Assembly (NCBI GenBank): GCA_016584305.1
Contig: JACEEZ010012027.1
Coordinates: 35,749-99,748 of the forward strand
From: Chionoecetes opilio
Taxonomy: Eukaryota; Arthropoda; Malacostraca; Decapoda; Majidae
DNA: 64,000 bases
Direction: 5' to 3'
Shown here: one piece after another, positions 33,390 to 43,306 of the stretch
Layout: each line of letters begins with the position of its first letter
Numbering within the stretch: the stretch's first letter is position 1
Notes under the pieces: model-generated
What the model was told of the DNA's origin: nothing
The model's database searches: none
Seen by the model: the letters and a program-made list of their open reading frames with translations, nothing else
Program-made: the position numbers and the translations under genes

Positions 33390-36300
33390 AAGAGGCCGCG
33401 AGGCCTACACGTGGTAGTTCCTGTCACCTAACACTACCTACATCCACCTTTCATCCCCATCCATGAACCTATCCAGCCCCTCTTTAAAGCTCCCTAATGA
33501 CTCCGCACTAACTACCTGTCTACTGAGTCCATTCCATTCATTCACCACCCAATTTGTGAACCAGTTTTTCCCTATTTCCTTTCTAAATCTACGCTTTTTC
33601 CAGCTTGAATCCATTACTTCTTGTTCTACCCTGGTTAAAAGCCGTAAGCACTTTTCCTACCTCTCCTTTATTAAATCCCTTTATCCACTTAGAAACTTCT
33701 ATCAGATCACCCCTTACTCTGCGTCTCTCGAGTGAGTGTAACTTTAATAACTTCAATCTCTTCTCATAACTAAAGTTACGTATCCCTTGTACCATTTTGG
33801 TCATCCTTCTCTGCACTGTTTCTAACAAGGCTATATCCATCCTGTAATATGGAGACCAAAACTGAACCGCATAGTCTAGGTGAGGCTGACTAGAGCCAGA
33901 TAAAGCTTTAGAATAACTTCCACACTTCTACTTTTAACACTTCTGGTAATGAATCCTAACACTCTATTAGCTCTATTTCTAGCCTCAATACATTGTTTCC
34001 TAGGTCGGAGGTCTGGGCTCACCCTCACTCCAAGATCTTTTTCACCTCTGATCTTTTCAGCGATACATTGTGTATGATGTATCTATTACCATGTTTTTTC
34101 TACCAACATTCATAACGCTGCACTTATCAATATTAAATTCCATCTGCCATCTGACTGCCCACTTGTTAAGTTTATCTAAGTCTCCCTGCAATATGTTTAC
34201 ATCAGACTGTGATCCAATAATCCTACCTACCTTAGTATCACCAGCAAACTTGTTGATATCACTGCTAATCCCACTATCCAAGTCGTTGATGTAAATCAAA
34301 AATAGTAATAGACCCAAAACAGACCCTTGTGGAACTGCACTTGTCACCTGTCCCCATTCAGATTTAGAACCATTAATTGTAACCCTTTGTTGCCTATTAC
34401 TTAGCCAAGCTCTGATCCAACGAAGAACCTTCCCATCTATTCCATGAGCCTTAACCTTATTTAAGAGTCTCGTGTGGTATGGTGGTAAGGTCAAATGCCT
34501 AACTAAAGTCCAGATATATTATATCATAATCCTTATCATTATCTGCCGTCTCATAAACTTTCCTATAAAAACTCACTAAATTGGTGAGACATGACCTACC
34601 CTTGGTGAATCCATGTTGTGAATAATTGATCTAACTATGTTTATCTAAGTGCTCTCTAATGTTTTTTGCAATAATAGATTCCAATAATTTACCCACCACT
34701 GACGTTAGACTTGCGGGTCGATAATTTGACTTTAGTCCTCTGTCTCCCTTAAATATGGGAACAACATTTCCTTTCCTCCACAATAATGGCACATCGCCTA
34801 TCTCAACCGATTTCCTAAAAATGTGCACTAACGACTCACTAACAACCTCCTTGCATTCCTTTAATACCCTGGATACACTTCATCTGGTCCTGGTGTTTTT
34901 AAAATTCTTCATTTTATCTATACCCTCTTCCACCATTTCCCTAGTTATCACAATATCTTTTGAGTTTCTCCTCATCGCTTCCTTTGAACAACTGTTCACT
35001 TTCAGGTATTTTCTGTGTATCCTCCTCAGTAAAAACACTTAAGAAATAATCATTAGGCTTTTACACATATTTTCGTCCGTATTTAAGACCTCGCCCTGTC
35101 CTGACCTTAACGGCCCCACTAATTCCCTTGTCTTGGGTTTATAAACCTGATAGTATCCCTTAGGGTCACTTTTCGCCTGTCCTGCTACTTTAATCTCATA
35201 ATTGTTCTTAGCTACTCAAGTTAATTTCTTCACTGTCCTCGCCATCACGTTATACTGTTCTTTGCTTACCTGTCCTGCCTTGAATCTTAAATACATGTTT
35301 ATTTTTACTTCAATGTTGTGTTTTAAACTAGTGGTCATCCATTTTGGGTCACTCTTTCCGGACCTTATTTCCCTATAAGGAATAATTTTTTTCTGTCCAA
35401 TTAAATTCCTTACAAATAAGATATAATCCCCCTCCGCCCCGACCTCACTTTCAACTCTATCTGCTCTGACCTTGAAACATTCCTTTACCCTACTCCCATC
35501 GTTAATCACTTCCAGGTGTCTTTCTAATCCTGTATAATTGGCCTTTCCAGCTGTCACCACACTAATCTTGGGACCTTCCTTACCCTCTATCCCACCCACC
35601 CCGCTAATCTCCACCAGGTGTCTTCCTAATCCTTCATAATTGGCCTTTCCAGCTGTCACCACCCTGCCCTTAACCCCTTCACTGCGGCTGGTACAAATAC
35701 GGTCTCAGCTATCTAAGGGTTCACTGCGGCTGGTACATATAGGGTTTCTGTATTTAAACTGCGCGCTCAATGATGTTGTGGGTAAATATTCGCTGTGATA
35801 GGCTTGTATGGCAACAGTGTCAAGTGTTGCGATACAATAGAACCTCTTTTTCTGCTTGAGTGAGTTAGTGTGACTAATAAGGTCAAGCGGTACAGTACGA
35901 CGTGTTGACGCTGCCGCGCCCTCTACTTTTAATGGTGAGGCTAAATAGTCCCAAAATATTCAACATATTCTTGATGGATATAAAACAGAAGTATGAATGA
36001 ATGAATGAATGCATGAATGAAGCATTTATGTACCAAAATAAGCTGTATTATGTTGAGTAGTAGGTAGTTTCATTGTGCGTCTGGCAGCACGGTCACGGCC
36101 CTGTTGCTGCACTCTGACGTAACTCCTCACTTAGCTGGTAGCCTCCACCATGACGAAACATAGATTTTCTGGTATGGAATGAGCATCCTATTCATTTAGG
36201 CACTTCAAATATGATAAGTAATTATTTTATATTTTAATTAAACCTGCCGCACAGGAGGGTAGGCCTAATAATTTGATATCAGCAGTGAAGGGGTTAACGG

Positions 36301-37067
36301 CATTAACCTTGGAACCTTTCTTTCCCTCCATTCCACACCCCTTTTTAATCCCCTCCAAGTGTTTTCTTAATCCTGCATAATTGGCCTTTCTGAATTAGGT
36401 ATTCTTTGTTTGTTGACACTTCATTTTCCAACTTCCCATTTTAAGCAAAATCTGATTTCATAATGATCACTATTATCTAACTTCCCACCGACCTCCACAT
36501 CTGTAACTAAATCTTCCCTGTTTGTCAGTAATAAATCTAGAATATTATCTCCTCTAGTAGGCTCCTTGATTGCTTGGCTTAGGAAGTTATCCTGGATTAT
36601 ATTTAACAATTCATCTGCGTCACTGTCTCCTATAATTAAATCCCAGTCTATATTCCTAAGATTAAAATCTCCCACCACGCATAATCGATTATATCTGCAA
36701 AACTTGTTTATTTCTTGCCATATAGGAGCTGAATCCTCTTTACATAAGTTTGGAGCTATACACTACACCCAAAACCATTTTCTCAGTTACCCCGTAGACT
36801 CTATGCTGTCATCTGTTTTTATAACATTATTAACACAACACTGCAATGTATCTCACATAAAGCGCAACTCCTCCACCTCGCCTGCCTACTCTGTCCTTGT
36901 AACTTATACCCAGCTATCTCGACTTCCGGATCAAATACCTTTCCTGACATATCCAACCATGTTTCTGTTAATGCTATTATATCAAAATCCTCTACACTAT
37001 TTATTCCTCTCAGGAAATCTATCTTGTTTAAAATACTCCTACAGTTGTATAGTAAACCTTCAAGCAA
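33390..37067 (-). pseudogene. CR1 ORF2 (endonuclease and reverse transcriptase), copy B, broken
   Basis: Minus-strand pieces in order are as follows. An endonuclease N-part reads YNCRSILNKIDFLRG, DIIALTETWLD (37067-36819). The endonuclease continues with VVGDFNLRNIDWD and LDNSDHYEIRF (36678-36421), which carry the GDFN and SDH catalytic motifs. A linker with three repeated KANYxGLxxHLE modules follows (about 36400-35500, split by a MITE). The RT then reads NYRPASLTSVVGKLLES (34700 region), PQGSVLGLLLF and YINDLDSGI. Its active-site loop reads FAGDTKVGR near 34250 where copy A has FADD, so a catalytic aspartate is lost. Frameshifts and a damaged motif A region complete the inactivation. Confidence 0.88.
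35674..36293. mobile_element. piggyBac-like MITE with TTAA duplication
   Basis: TTAA (35670-35673) precedes CCCCTTCACTGC, and the inverse GCAGTGAAGGGG precedes TTAA (36294-36297). Exact TTAA duplications plus CCC...GGG termini are characteristic of piggyBac. The 5' end repeats TTCACTGCGGCTGGTACA after about 42 bp. A GAAT tandem lies near 35996. There is no transposase. It interrupts the CR1 copy B linker. Confidence 0.9.
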
Positions 37068-37223
37068 CTCCTCTTCTTTTTGTCCATTTTCCCTTTATCC
37101 TTAACTAACCTCCTCCTCTCTCTCTTCTTACGAATCACTTTAGTTCCCTGCCTTCTGAAACTCCTCCTAGTGTCGCAAGTTTCCTTTACCCCGACCCCAG
37201 TGTCTAATCCCCGGTTCTCTATC

Positions 37224-38318
37224 TTAAAAAGCCTGCAGTGCATCTACCTCCCTTTCAAGGGATTCAGACAAGATCTGAACTCCTTTCCTCGAAAAGTGCA
37301 CCCCGTCCCTGCGGTAGAGGTGGTTATGCCCGAAAAAGAGGTCCCAGCTGTCGACAAAGGCCCAACCATTGGCTTTGCAATGAAGTGCCAGCCGGCAATT
37401 CAAAGCAATAGCCCTGGAGTACCACAAGTCGTCAACATAGCGTCTTGGAAGGACACCACACACCACAGGGAACCCACCCCTGTCCCTAACCTTACCTACA
37501 GCTTCCTTGAACCGCCGTAGCAATGCCTTATTTCTTACACCCTCAACATCGTTTCCCCCAGCACTCAGGCAGACGATGGGCTTTTTCCCTTGGTCCGCCA
37601 TGCACTCAACTATCTTATCACTAACATAACCTATCCCCTTCCCTGGGTAACTCACCGACTTCATGCGCATCCCATCCCTGTCACAGAACCTGCTGTCGAG
37701 ATGCCTAATCTGACTGTCACCAACAACCAAGATTTTACCTTCGGGTAATGATGTATCGTCTACCGTCCTTACCTCCGTATCTTCCTCTTGCAGCCCCGAG
37801 AACACCTGAAATGAGTTCGTGCATACAACATGGTCATTGTTTACCTTTATCTCCTTCGGGCGGGCTCCACCATGATCAACTACCTTCCATTCACCAATCC
37901 CTGGTGACTTACTAGGAGCCTTAGTAGTCGCCCGAGGCACGTCTCGCTCTGGTACCCCTCCAGGTACATCCCTCGCATGTGCCTCTCCACTCACTCCATT
38001 TGGACCTCCACCTTCACACTTAAGATATCGTATCTCTATTTCCTGCTTCTTCACCACGCTTTTCAAATCGTTCACTTCATTTACAAAGCCCCTTTTCAAT
38101 TCTGCGATCGCCTCCAGAATAGACTCAAGCGCAACTCCACACACTTCACTACACTCCCCCTCGACCCTTCTCCCTCCCTCTACCACACTCGTTTTCACCT
38201 CAGCCTTCTTCACTACTACCACACTACCACTCTCCACCACAACAGAAGCACCCAGTGCCCCTTCTCTCCCCGCCTCAACCAAAACACTCTCGACGCTAAT
38301 CCCTTCTGCAGCTGACAT
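37224..38318 (-). CDS. CR1 ORF1 with SGNH/GDS-type esterase domain
   Basis: One uninterrupted 364-codon frame. The N-terminal third is low complexity. A predicted coiled coil (about residues 70-105: ILEAIAELKRGFVNEVNDLK) precedes a variable linker. An SGNH hydrolase-like domain follows (about residues 195-355) with block I GDSQIRHLDSRF, block III SAGGNDVEG and block V RRDGVHFSRKG, supplying the expected Ser, Gly/Asn and Asp/His residues. Esterase-type ORF1 proteins are known from CR1-group elements, where they are thought to aid RNP or membrane interactions during retrotransposition. The start at 38318 is 22 bp inside the element boundary. The frame is intact although ORF2 is dead, so this ORF was probably not long under neutral decay. 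Confidence 0.88.
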   Translation of the reverse strand: MSAAEGISVESVLVEAGREGALGASVVVESGSVVVVKKAEVKTSVVEGGRRVEGECSEVCGVALESILEAIAELKRGFVNEVNDLKSVVKKQEIEIRYLKCEGGGPNGVSGEAHARDVPGGVPERDVPRATTKAPSKSPGIGEWKVVDHGGARPKEIKVNNDHVVCTNSFQVFSGLQEEDTEVRTVDDTSLPEGKILVVGDSQIRHLDSRFCDRDGMRMKSVSYPGKGIGYVSDKIVECMADQGKKPIVCLSAGGNDVEGVRNKALLRRFKEAVGKVRDRGGFPVVCGVLPRRYVDDLWYSRAIALNCRLALHCKANGWAFVDSWDLFFGHNHLYRRDGVHFSRKGVQILSESLEREVDALQAF

Positions 38319-38891
38319 CTTGACTCAGGCCTGACCTGACATCTTGTGCAACTAGGTCTCCTTCACTCAATTTGGCAAGTAGTTGTCTGTCCTGCAGTTT
38401 GAAGGCACATTGTCGGACACGGGCATCAACCCCGAATGTTGATGCTTTGCACAATGACCCTCCAGCTGGTGCAGGTTTGCCACAGAAGAAGCATGTTCCA
38501 ATGGAAATACAGGTTCACATCTTTTATCCGAAATTCTGAAAACCGAAGAGCTCCGAAAACCGAAATAAAATTCCAGACTTTTCCAGACTTTTCCGAAACG
38601 CCCAAAGGTCATTTTTACCTCCGCCAACGAAGTTGGAGGGAGGTTATGTTTTCACCCCGATCTGTCTGTTTGTTTGTTTGTTTGGTTAGTGTACAGAATT
38701 TCTTGAAAAGTTACGAATATATTTGGACCAAACTTGGTATACCAAGTCTATTTGGTATAAGGAAGCACTTATTTAATTTGGATGAAATCGAATCACAACT
38801 GTTGCCATGGCAACCCAATTGATGAAATATTTCGGGCGGAGGTATGCGCTCTACTGAGTGCCCCCCCCCCCCCCTAGTTCCATATGTTATC

Positions 38892-39017
38892 AGGGCAGGA
38901 CAACAACAGGTAGTGGGGCAAGGGACGGCGGGGCAGGTGTAAACAACAGGTAGTGGGGCAAGGGGCGGCGGGGCAGGTGTAAACAACAGGTAGTGGGGCA
39001 AAGACGGCGGGGCATCA
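38892..39017 (+). repeat. tandem repeat, unit about 58 bp
   Basis: AACAACAGGTAGTGGGGCAA then GGCGGGGCAGGTGTAA recurs at about 38902, 38942 and 38983, two and a half to three copies with small differences. A C-homopolymer precedes it at 38859-38874. Confidence 0.85.
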
Positions 39018-39252
39018 TTTATCAGGTAAACACAGGCATAATATTCAGCATGAGACCTTATGATAGAATGGAATGTTCGCCTCTCTAAAAAAAATAGACT
39101 TTAAATCAATTAATTAGAGATGTATTCTCTGATTAAGTTGTTTTGTGGTTTTACTGCATGTAAGTATATTTTCTTGTGTTTAGCTTAGTTTGAGCCAGTT
39201 TATGTTTAAAGTTTTACTTAATGTTTTATCTTTTTTTTATTATTAATTTTAT

Positions 39253-39418
39253 TCGGGGGATTCAAGAATCCCCGAGCTAGGACACCTAAGGCCATGTAGC
39301 CCCGCTAGGGTGACAAGCGAGCGCTACCACTTTCACCGAGTAACTGCCGGGATTGAGTCGCAAACTCGCGACCTTGTGGCCATGGGCCGAGCACTCTACC
39401 ACTGAGCCACTTGTTCTC
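39253..39418 (-). repeat. tRNA-derived SINE
   Basis: On the minus strand it begins TGGCTCAGTGGTAGAGTGC (39409-39391), a good pol III A box, followed about 50 bp on by GCGACTCAATCCCGG (about 39361-39347), which fits a B box. It lies inside the TA-flanked element. The tRNA-unrelated body runs to about 39253. Confidence 0.7.
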
Positions 39419-40379
39419 CTTGTAATGTTTTATCTAAAAAGCGTTAAAATCTACGCTAAATATCTTCCATTCTGAAATCCGAAAAATTCCGAAATCTGAA
39501 AAATGTCTGGTCCCAAGGTTTTCGGATAAGAGATTGTGAACCTGTACTTGTCTTTCCCAAACTTTGACGGGTGAACTTCTTATAGTCATCTGCATCATCT
39601 TCTATGGGTCCTCTTTTTATTCTCTGCACGCTGTAGTTTTTGTTTTGTTATACCGAAGTCGACATGGGTCGTGCCACTTGGCTTGTAATGCTGTAGTGTT
39701 GCCTCACCGTCATCAAGGCGTGATAGATTTAGAGTTCATGGCAAACAACCAATCCTACTGAAAGCCACAAGAAGGTCAGCAATTGTCTTATAACCAGCTC
39801 CGTGTGTGCCACGTCTGGACTCAGCTGGACAGTGAAGCACCTCCGATGTTTCTTCCTGGCACAGAATACACTTGGCTCCAGTCTGTTGTTAGACATGTGT
39901 TGATGTACCAGGCTGTACAGGGTCCACCACCTTGTAGAGTTTCTCCATCGTTACACTGTTACACACCTGAAAGCCAAAACAACGATATGTTACACCATTT
40001 TTCTTATAACGCCCCTACTATAATTACACAGATAGTGCTTTATGATAATCGAATAAGGATATAGGACATTATCAACCATAATTGACTTATATAAACTATT
40101 GATAAGATGTACATAATACCAATAAATCAGTTCTCCTATCACTACAATGGAGCTTAGCTAACATTTCAGAGGGACTATAACAGCGGATGGCGGCCATCTT
40201 GGAAAATGGCCACCAATTGCGTCACAGGGCAAATCGCCAATGGCCCTATAGCAAAATATCTTCCCATAGGCATGCCCTAACTGTGTACCAAGTTTCATGC
40301 TTCTATCATCAAAGTCACAATTCAGCCAAATAATTCACATATTTGCTGTACTATAAGGGATCTTGAGATCCTGAGATTT

Positions 40380-41019
40380 TGAGATCTTGGAAAGTTTTAC
40401 ATACCTTGGTAGCGCAGTTCATAATGACGGCGGGTCACGTCAAGAAGTCTTACGGTGGATTGGCATAGCCCACGGTGTTATGGACTCGCTCAGCGGGAGT
40501 ATTTGGCGTTGTCGGTACCTGTGCAGGAGGACAAAGATCCGGATCTTCAAGTCGCTTGTGATCCCTGTCTTACTCTATGGTTGTGAGACATGGACACTAA
40601 ATAGTGACTTGAAGAGACGAATCAATGCCTTTGGTAATAAGTGTCTTCGCAGAATCATGGGGTATCGCTGGGATGATTACGTGTCAAATCAGCGATTGCA
40701 CCGTGAGACTGAATCGAGGCCTATTACCTGCATAGTCCGTCAGCGCCAACTTCGGCTATATGGGCATGTGGCACGCTACCCTGAAACCGATCCTTCCCAT
40801 CGGGTTGTATCTGTAAGAGACAATCCGGCGTGGAGGAGGCCAAGGGGGCGCCCACAAGGCTCGTGGCTGGGCAAGTTGATGTTTCTTGTCGAGAGCTGCT
40901 TGGTATGGGAAAGGAGCCTGCATGGGAACTCGCGCGTGGTGACCCCCGGGAGTGGCGTCGTAGGGTGGGCGAGGCGACGCGCCCCCCGGCGTATGCCCCC
41001 AATGATTGATTGATTGATA
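40380..41019 (+). pseudogene. RTE-like LINE 3' fragment, copy 2
   Basis: Nearly identical to 2895-3533, with an open 208-codon frame reading FTYLGSAVHNDGG, RRTKIRIFKSLVIPVLLYGC, KCLRRIMGYRWDDYVSNQRL and RQLRLYGHVARYPETDPSH. It ends in the same ATTGATTGATTG tail. The RT catalytic core is missing (5' truncation). The high identity to copy 1 implies recent insertion of both, or segmental duplication. Confidence 0.88.
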
Positions 41020-41700
41020 AGGGAGAAGGAATAAATTGTGGAGTAGTTGAGGTGATGAAGCACAGCACACTGAGATGGTTTAAATACCTGGAAAAATGGA
41101 TGAGTGAGTTAACAAGAAGGATATACAAGAGTAAAATAAAGGCTGAGAGCATGGGAAAGCGACCTCCTGCTAAAAAGGAAGATAGAACGCCGGGGTATGT
41201 GAGAGGATGGAAAGATGGGAATGGAAAAAAAAATGATGTAAGATATGTATACAAAGGACATAAACAGATGCTTGAAGGATATTAATCTATACAGTTTTCC
41301 TAATAGGTGTATTGATGCGTGGAATAACCTGGATAATGAAATAGTTATATCTGAGAATACTTAGGAGTTTAAAGTTCAGATTGACCACACCAGATATGAA
41401 GACGGGACCTTATACGCGTATAACTCCTTTCCCGTATATCACAACTAGGTAGATACTGAAACTACATGACACAACAGGATGGTAAGATTGTTGTCGCTGC
41501 ACTCCTGTAGGACTCATGCAGGAGGACAGGACTGATGGCCTTCTGCTCCTGCCGGGCTGTAAGATCATAACTGCTGGGTTTAGATCCCATCCCTGTTGTC
41601 TTTTAGGTGAAAAGGGCAACTGTGTGGAAGGAGACAAAGTCCCATTTCATGGCAGCCACATTCACACCTAGATTAATGAGAGCTTGAAAACATGAATGAA
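41020..41700 (+). pseudogene. LINE 3' region with ACAACTAGGTAGATAC tail
   Basis: Fragments read EGINCGVVEVMKHSTLRWF, then YKGHKQMLEGYNLYSFPN, CIDAWNNLDNEIVISENT and FKVQIDHTRYEDGTLY, typical of LINE C-termini. The 3' UTR carries ATCACAACTAGGTAGATACT. A related degraded copy is at 57230-57930. The tail word is the inverse of that on the LINE at 45405. Confidence 0.65.
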
Positions 41701-43306
41701 TGTACAAGTTATACAATGTTGTACAAGTTATACAATAGTACAAGATATTTCACAAGGACAGGTTAGGCAGGAGAGGTGGAGGAGATGCACTTTATGCCAC
41801 GGATACATTGCAGTGTTTTGTTAACAATGTTAAAAAAACCATGATAGTGTAAAGTCTATATGGGTGGAAGTTAGGGAAGGAACTGACAAAATTGTCTTGG
41901 GTACAGTGTACAGGCCTCCAAATTTATGTAAAGAGGATTCCGTTCCTATATGGCAGAAAGTAGGCAAGGATTGTAGATATAATAGATTATGCGTGGTAGG
42001 AGATTTTAATCTTAGGAACATTGATTGGGATTCAATTGTAGGTGATAATGACGCAGAGGAATTGTTAAAAATAGTTCAGGATAACTTTCTAAAGCAAGCA
42101 ATCAAGTAACCTACTAGGGGAGACACTCTTAGATTTAGTACTAACAAACAGGGAATATTTAGTTACGGTGGTTGAAGTTGGAGGTCAGTTAGGTAATAAC
42201 GATCATTGTGAAATTAGGTTTGATTAGAATGGGAGGAAGGTTCTAGAAGTGTTAATTTGCATAGGGTAGCTGACTTCAAAAGGGCTAATTATGCAGGATT
42301 AAAAAGACATCTGGAAAGGATTAACTGGGTCGGATGGAGGGTGAGGTCGGGAGGAGGGGGGAGTCAGCAAGGTCAGTGCTGGTGAGGTGTATACATTCTT
42401 TGTGAACAATTTAATTGCAGGTCAGAAAAAGAATATTCCTTATAGGACGATAAGATCAAGGAAAAACGATCCCAAATGGATGACTGTGAGTTTAAAACAC
42501 AACATAGGACTAGAAAGGAACATGTATAAGAAAGTTAAGGCAGGACAGGTGAGCAGTGATCAGTATAATGTGATGGCTAGAACAGTCAAGAAGTTAACAA
42601 AAACAGCAAAGAAAAACTATGAGATTAAGGTCGCTGGACAGGCAAAGACCGATCCTAAGGGATTTATTCAGGTCTATAAGACAAAAAGTAGGGAATTGGT
42701 GGGTCTGTTCAAAATAGATCAAGGGGAGATTGTAAGTTCTGATGAGGATATGTGTGATATTTTAAATGATTAAAAACACTTTCTTAAGTGTTTTTACTCA
42801 GGAGGATATGCAGATGGTACCTAATAGTGAGCATATGTTTAGAGGAAAGGATGATGAGAAACTCAAAGATATTGTGATAACTAGGGAAATGGTGGACAAG
42901 GGTATAGATAGAATGAAGAAGTTTAAGTCACCAGGACCAGATGAAGTATATCCCAGGGTATTAAAAGAATGCCAAGAGGTTATTAGTGAGTCATTAGTGC
43001 ACATTTTTAGGAAATCGGTTGATATAGGGGAGGTGCTGTTAATGTGGAGGAAAGGAAATGTAGTCCCCATATTTAAGAAGGGTGATACAGGATTAATGTC
43101 AAATTATCAACCCGTTTGTCTGACTTCCGTGGTCAGTAAATTATTGGAATATGTTATTGCAAAAAACACCAGAGAGCATTTAGAAAAGCATAGTTTTGTA
43201 AATGATTCACAGCATGGGTTCACCAAGGGTAGGTCATGTCTCACCAATTTATTAAGTTTTTATAGGAAAATTTATGAGGCAGCAGATAATGATGATGAAT
43301 ATGATA

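Larger units (their letters stand above)
33357..38340 (-). mobile_element. CR1-like LINE copy B, near full length, decayed
   Basis: About 5 kb in minus orientation: ORF1 with an esterase domain (38318-37224), then ORF2 with an APE endonuclease and RT, ending in octamer-like AGAACATAAGAACA sequence at 33357-33375. It is inserted into the 12-kb element gene between LVAQD and HVQCLV. I see no clear TSD, which is common for CR1. A TTAA-flanked MITE interrupts ORF2. The ORF1 start lies only about 20 bp from the 5' boundary, suggesting a nearly complete but short 5' UTR. Confidence 0.88.
38510..39544. mobile_element. TA-flanked element with CAGGTTCACA termini
   Basis: CAGGTTCACATCTTTTATCC follows TA (38508-38509), and the inverse GGATAAGAGATTGTGAACCTG-like end precedes TA (39545-39546). 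Subterminal TCCGAAAT/ATTTCGGA words support it. Removing it with one TA makes the flanking gene read GKTS then ISIGTCFFCGK without a frame change. The interior holds a conserved GGAGGTTATGTTTTCACC motif near 38636, a 58-bp tandem (about 38898-39015) and a tRNA-like SINE. Confidence 0.92.
29469..39948 (-). pseudogene. decayed gene of the 12-kb element: Cys-rich N-terminus, conserved core and CXC-like tail, split by three transposons
   Basis: Four collinear minus-strand pieces form one gene. Piece 1 (39948-39547) starts MEKLYKVVDPVQPG and has the zinc-type pair CILCQEE...LHCPAESRRG, then SRLDDGEATLQHY. Piece 2 (38509-38341) has TCFFCGKPAPAGGSLC and KLQDRQLLAKLSEGDLVAQD. Piece 3 (33357-32182) has HVQCLVSLYNRARETR, VAPVFKLKDLVNLY, KDRILGYLPDLAAHKQGRDV, ISYDRVLDISNELGNK and VCPPKLKGG. 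It then frameshifts and appears to lose an internal segment before KARKELFTQKDRAIDGLPPT and WTTLPEA. Piece 4 (29602-29469) reads TKACRELVRCGCKKGCRGHC to CVCGGLCTD and a stop, a Cys pattern like CXC/TSO1 domains. I recall similar uncharacterised proteins in other invertebrates. In-frame stops (for example after STHV and CLP) confirm decay. A transposase or accessory protein is only an inference. Confidence 0.7.
28275..40353 (-). mobile_element. 12-kb TIR transposon flanked by TAA, heavily nested
   Basis: The left end (TAGTACTGCAGATATATGAA after TAA at 28272-28274) and the right end (inverse, ATTTGCTGTACTA before TAA at 40354-40356) are long inverted repeats. Homology runs inward for about 300 bp and includes GATAGAAGCATGAAACTTGG, GGGCATGCCTATGGGAAGAT and TATTGGTATTATGTACATCT. 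The TAA repeat could be a 3-bp TSD, as in Harbinger-like elements, but one 3-bp match is weak evidence. Between the arms lies a single minus-strand gene (39948-29469) broken by three insertions. With nested elements removed, the element would be roughly 2.6 kb. I cannot place it in a named superfamily. Confidence 0.75.

Noticed and set aside
37080..37520. 146-codon plus-strand frame opposite CR1 ORF1
   Set aside because: It is an antisense shadow of the esterase-type ORF1 and ORF2 start region.
33340..38360. Target-site duplication for CR1 copy B
   Set aside because: ACACAAG on the left and ATCTTGTG on the right are not direct repeats. CR1 insertions often lack clear TSDs.
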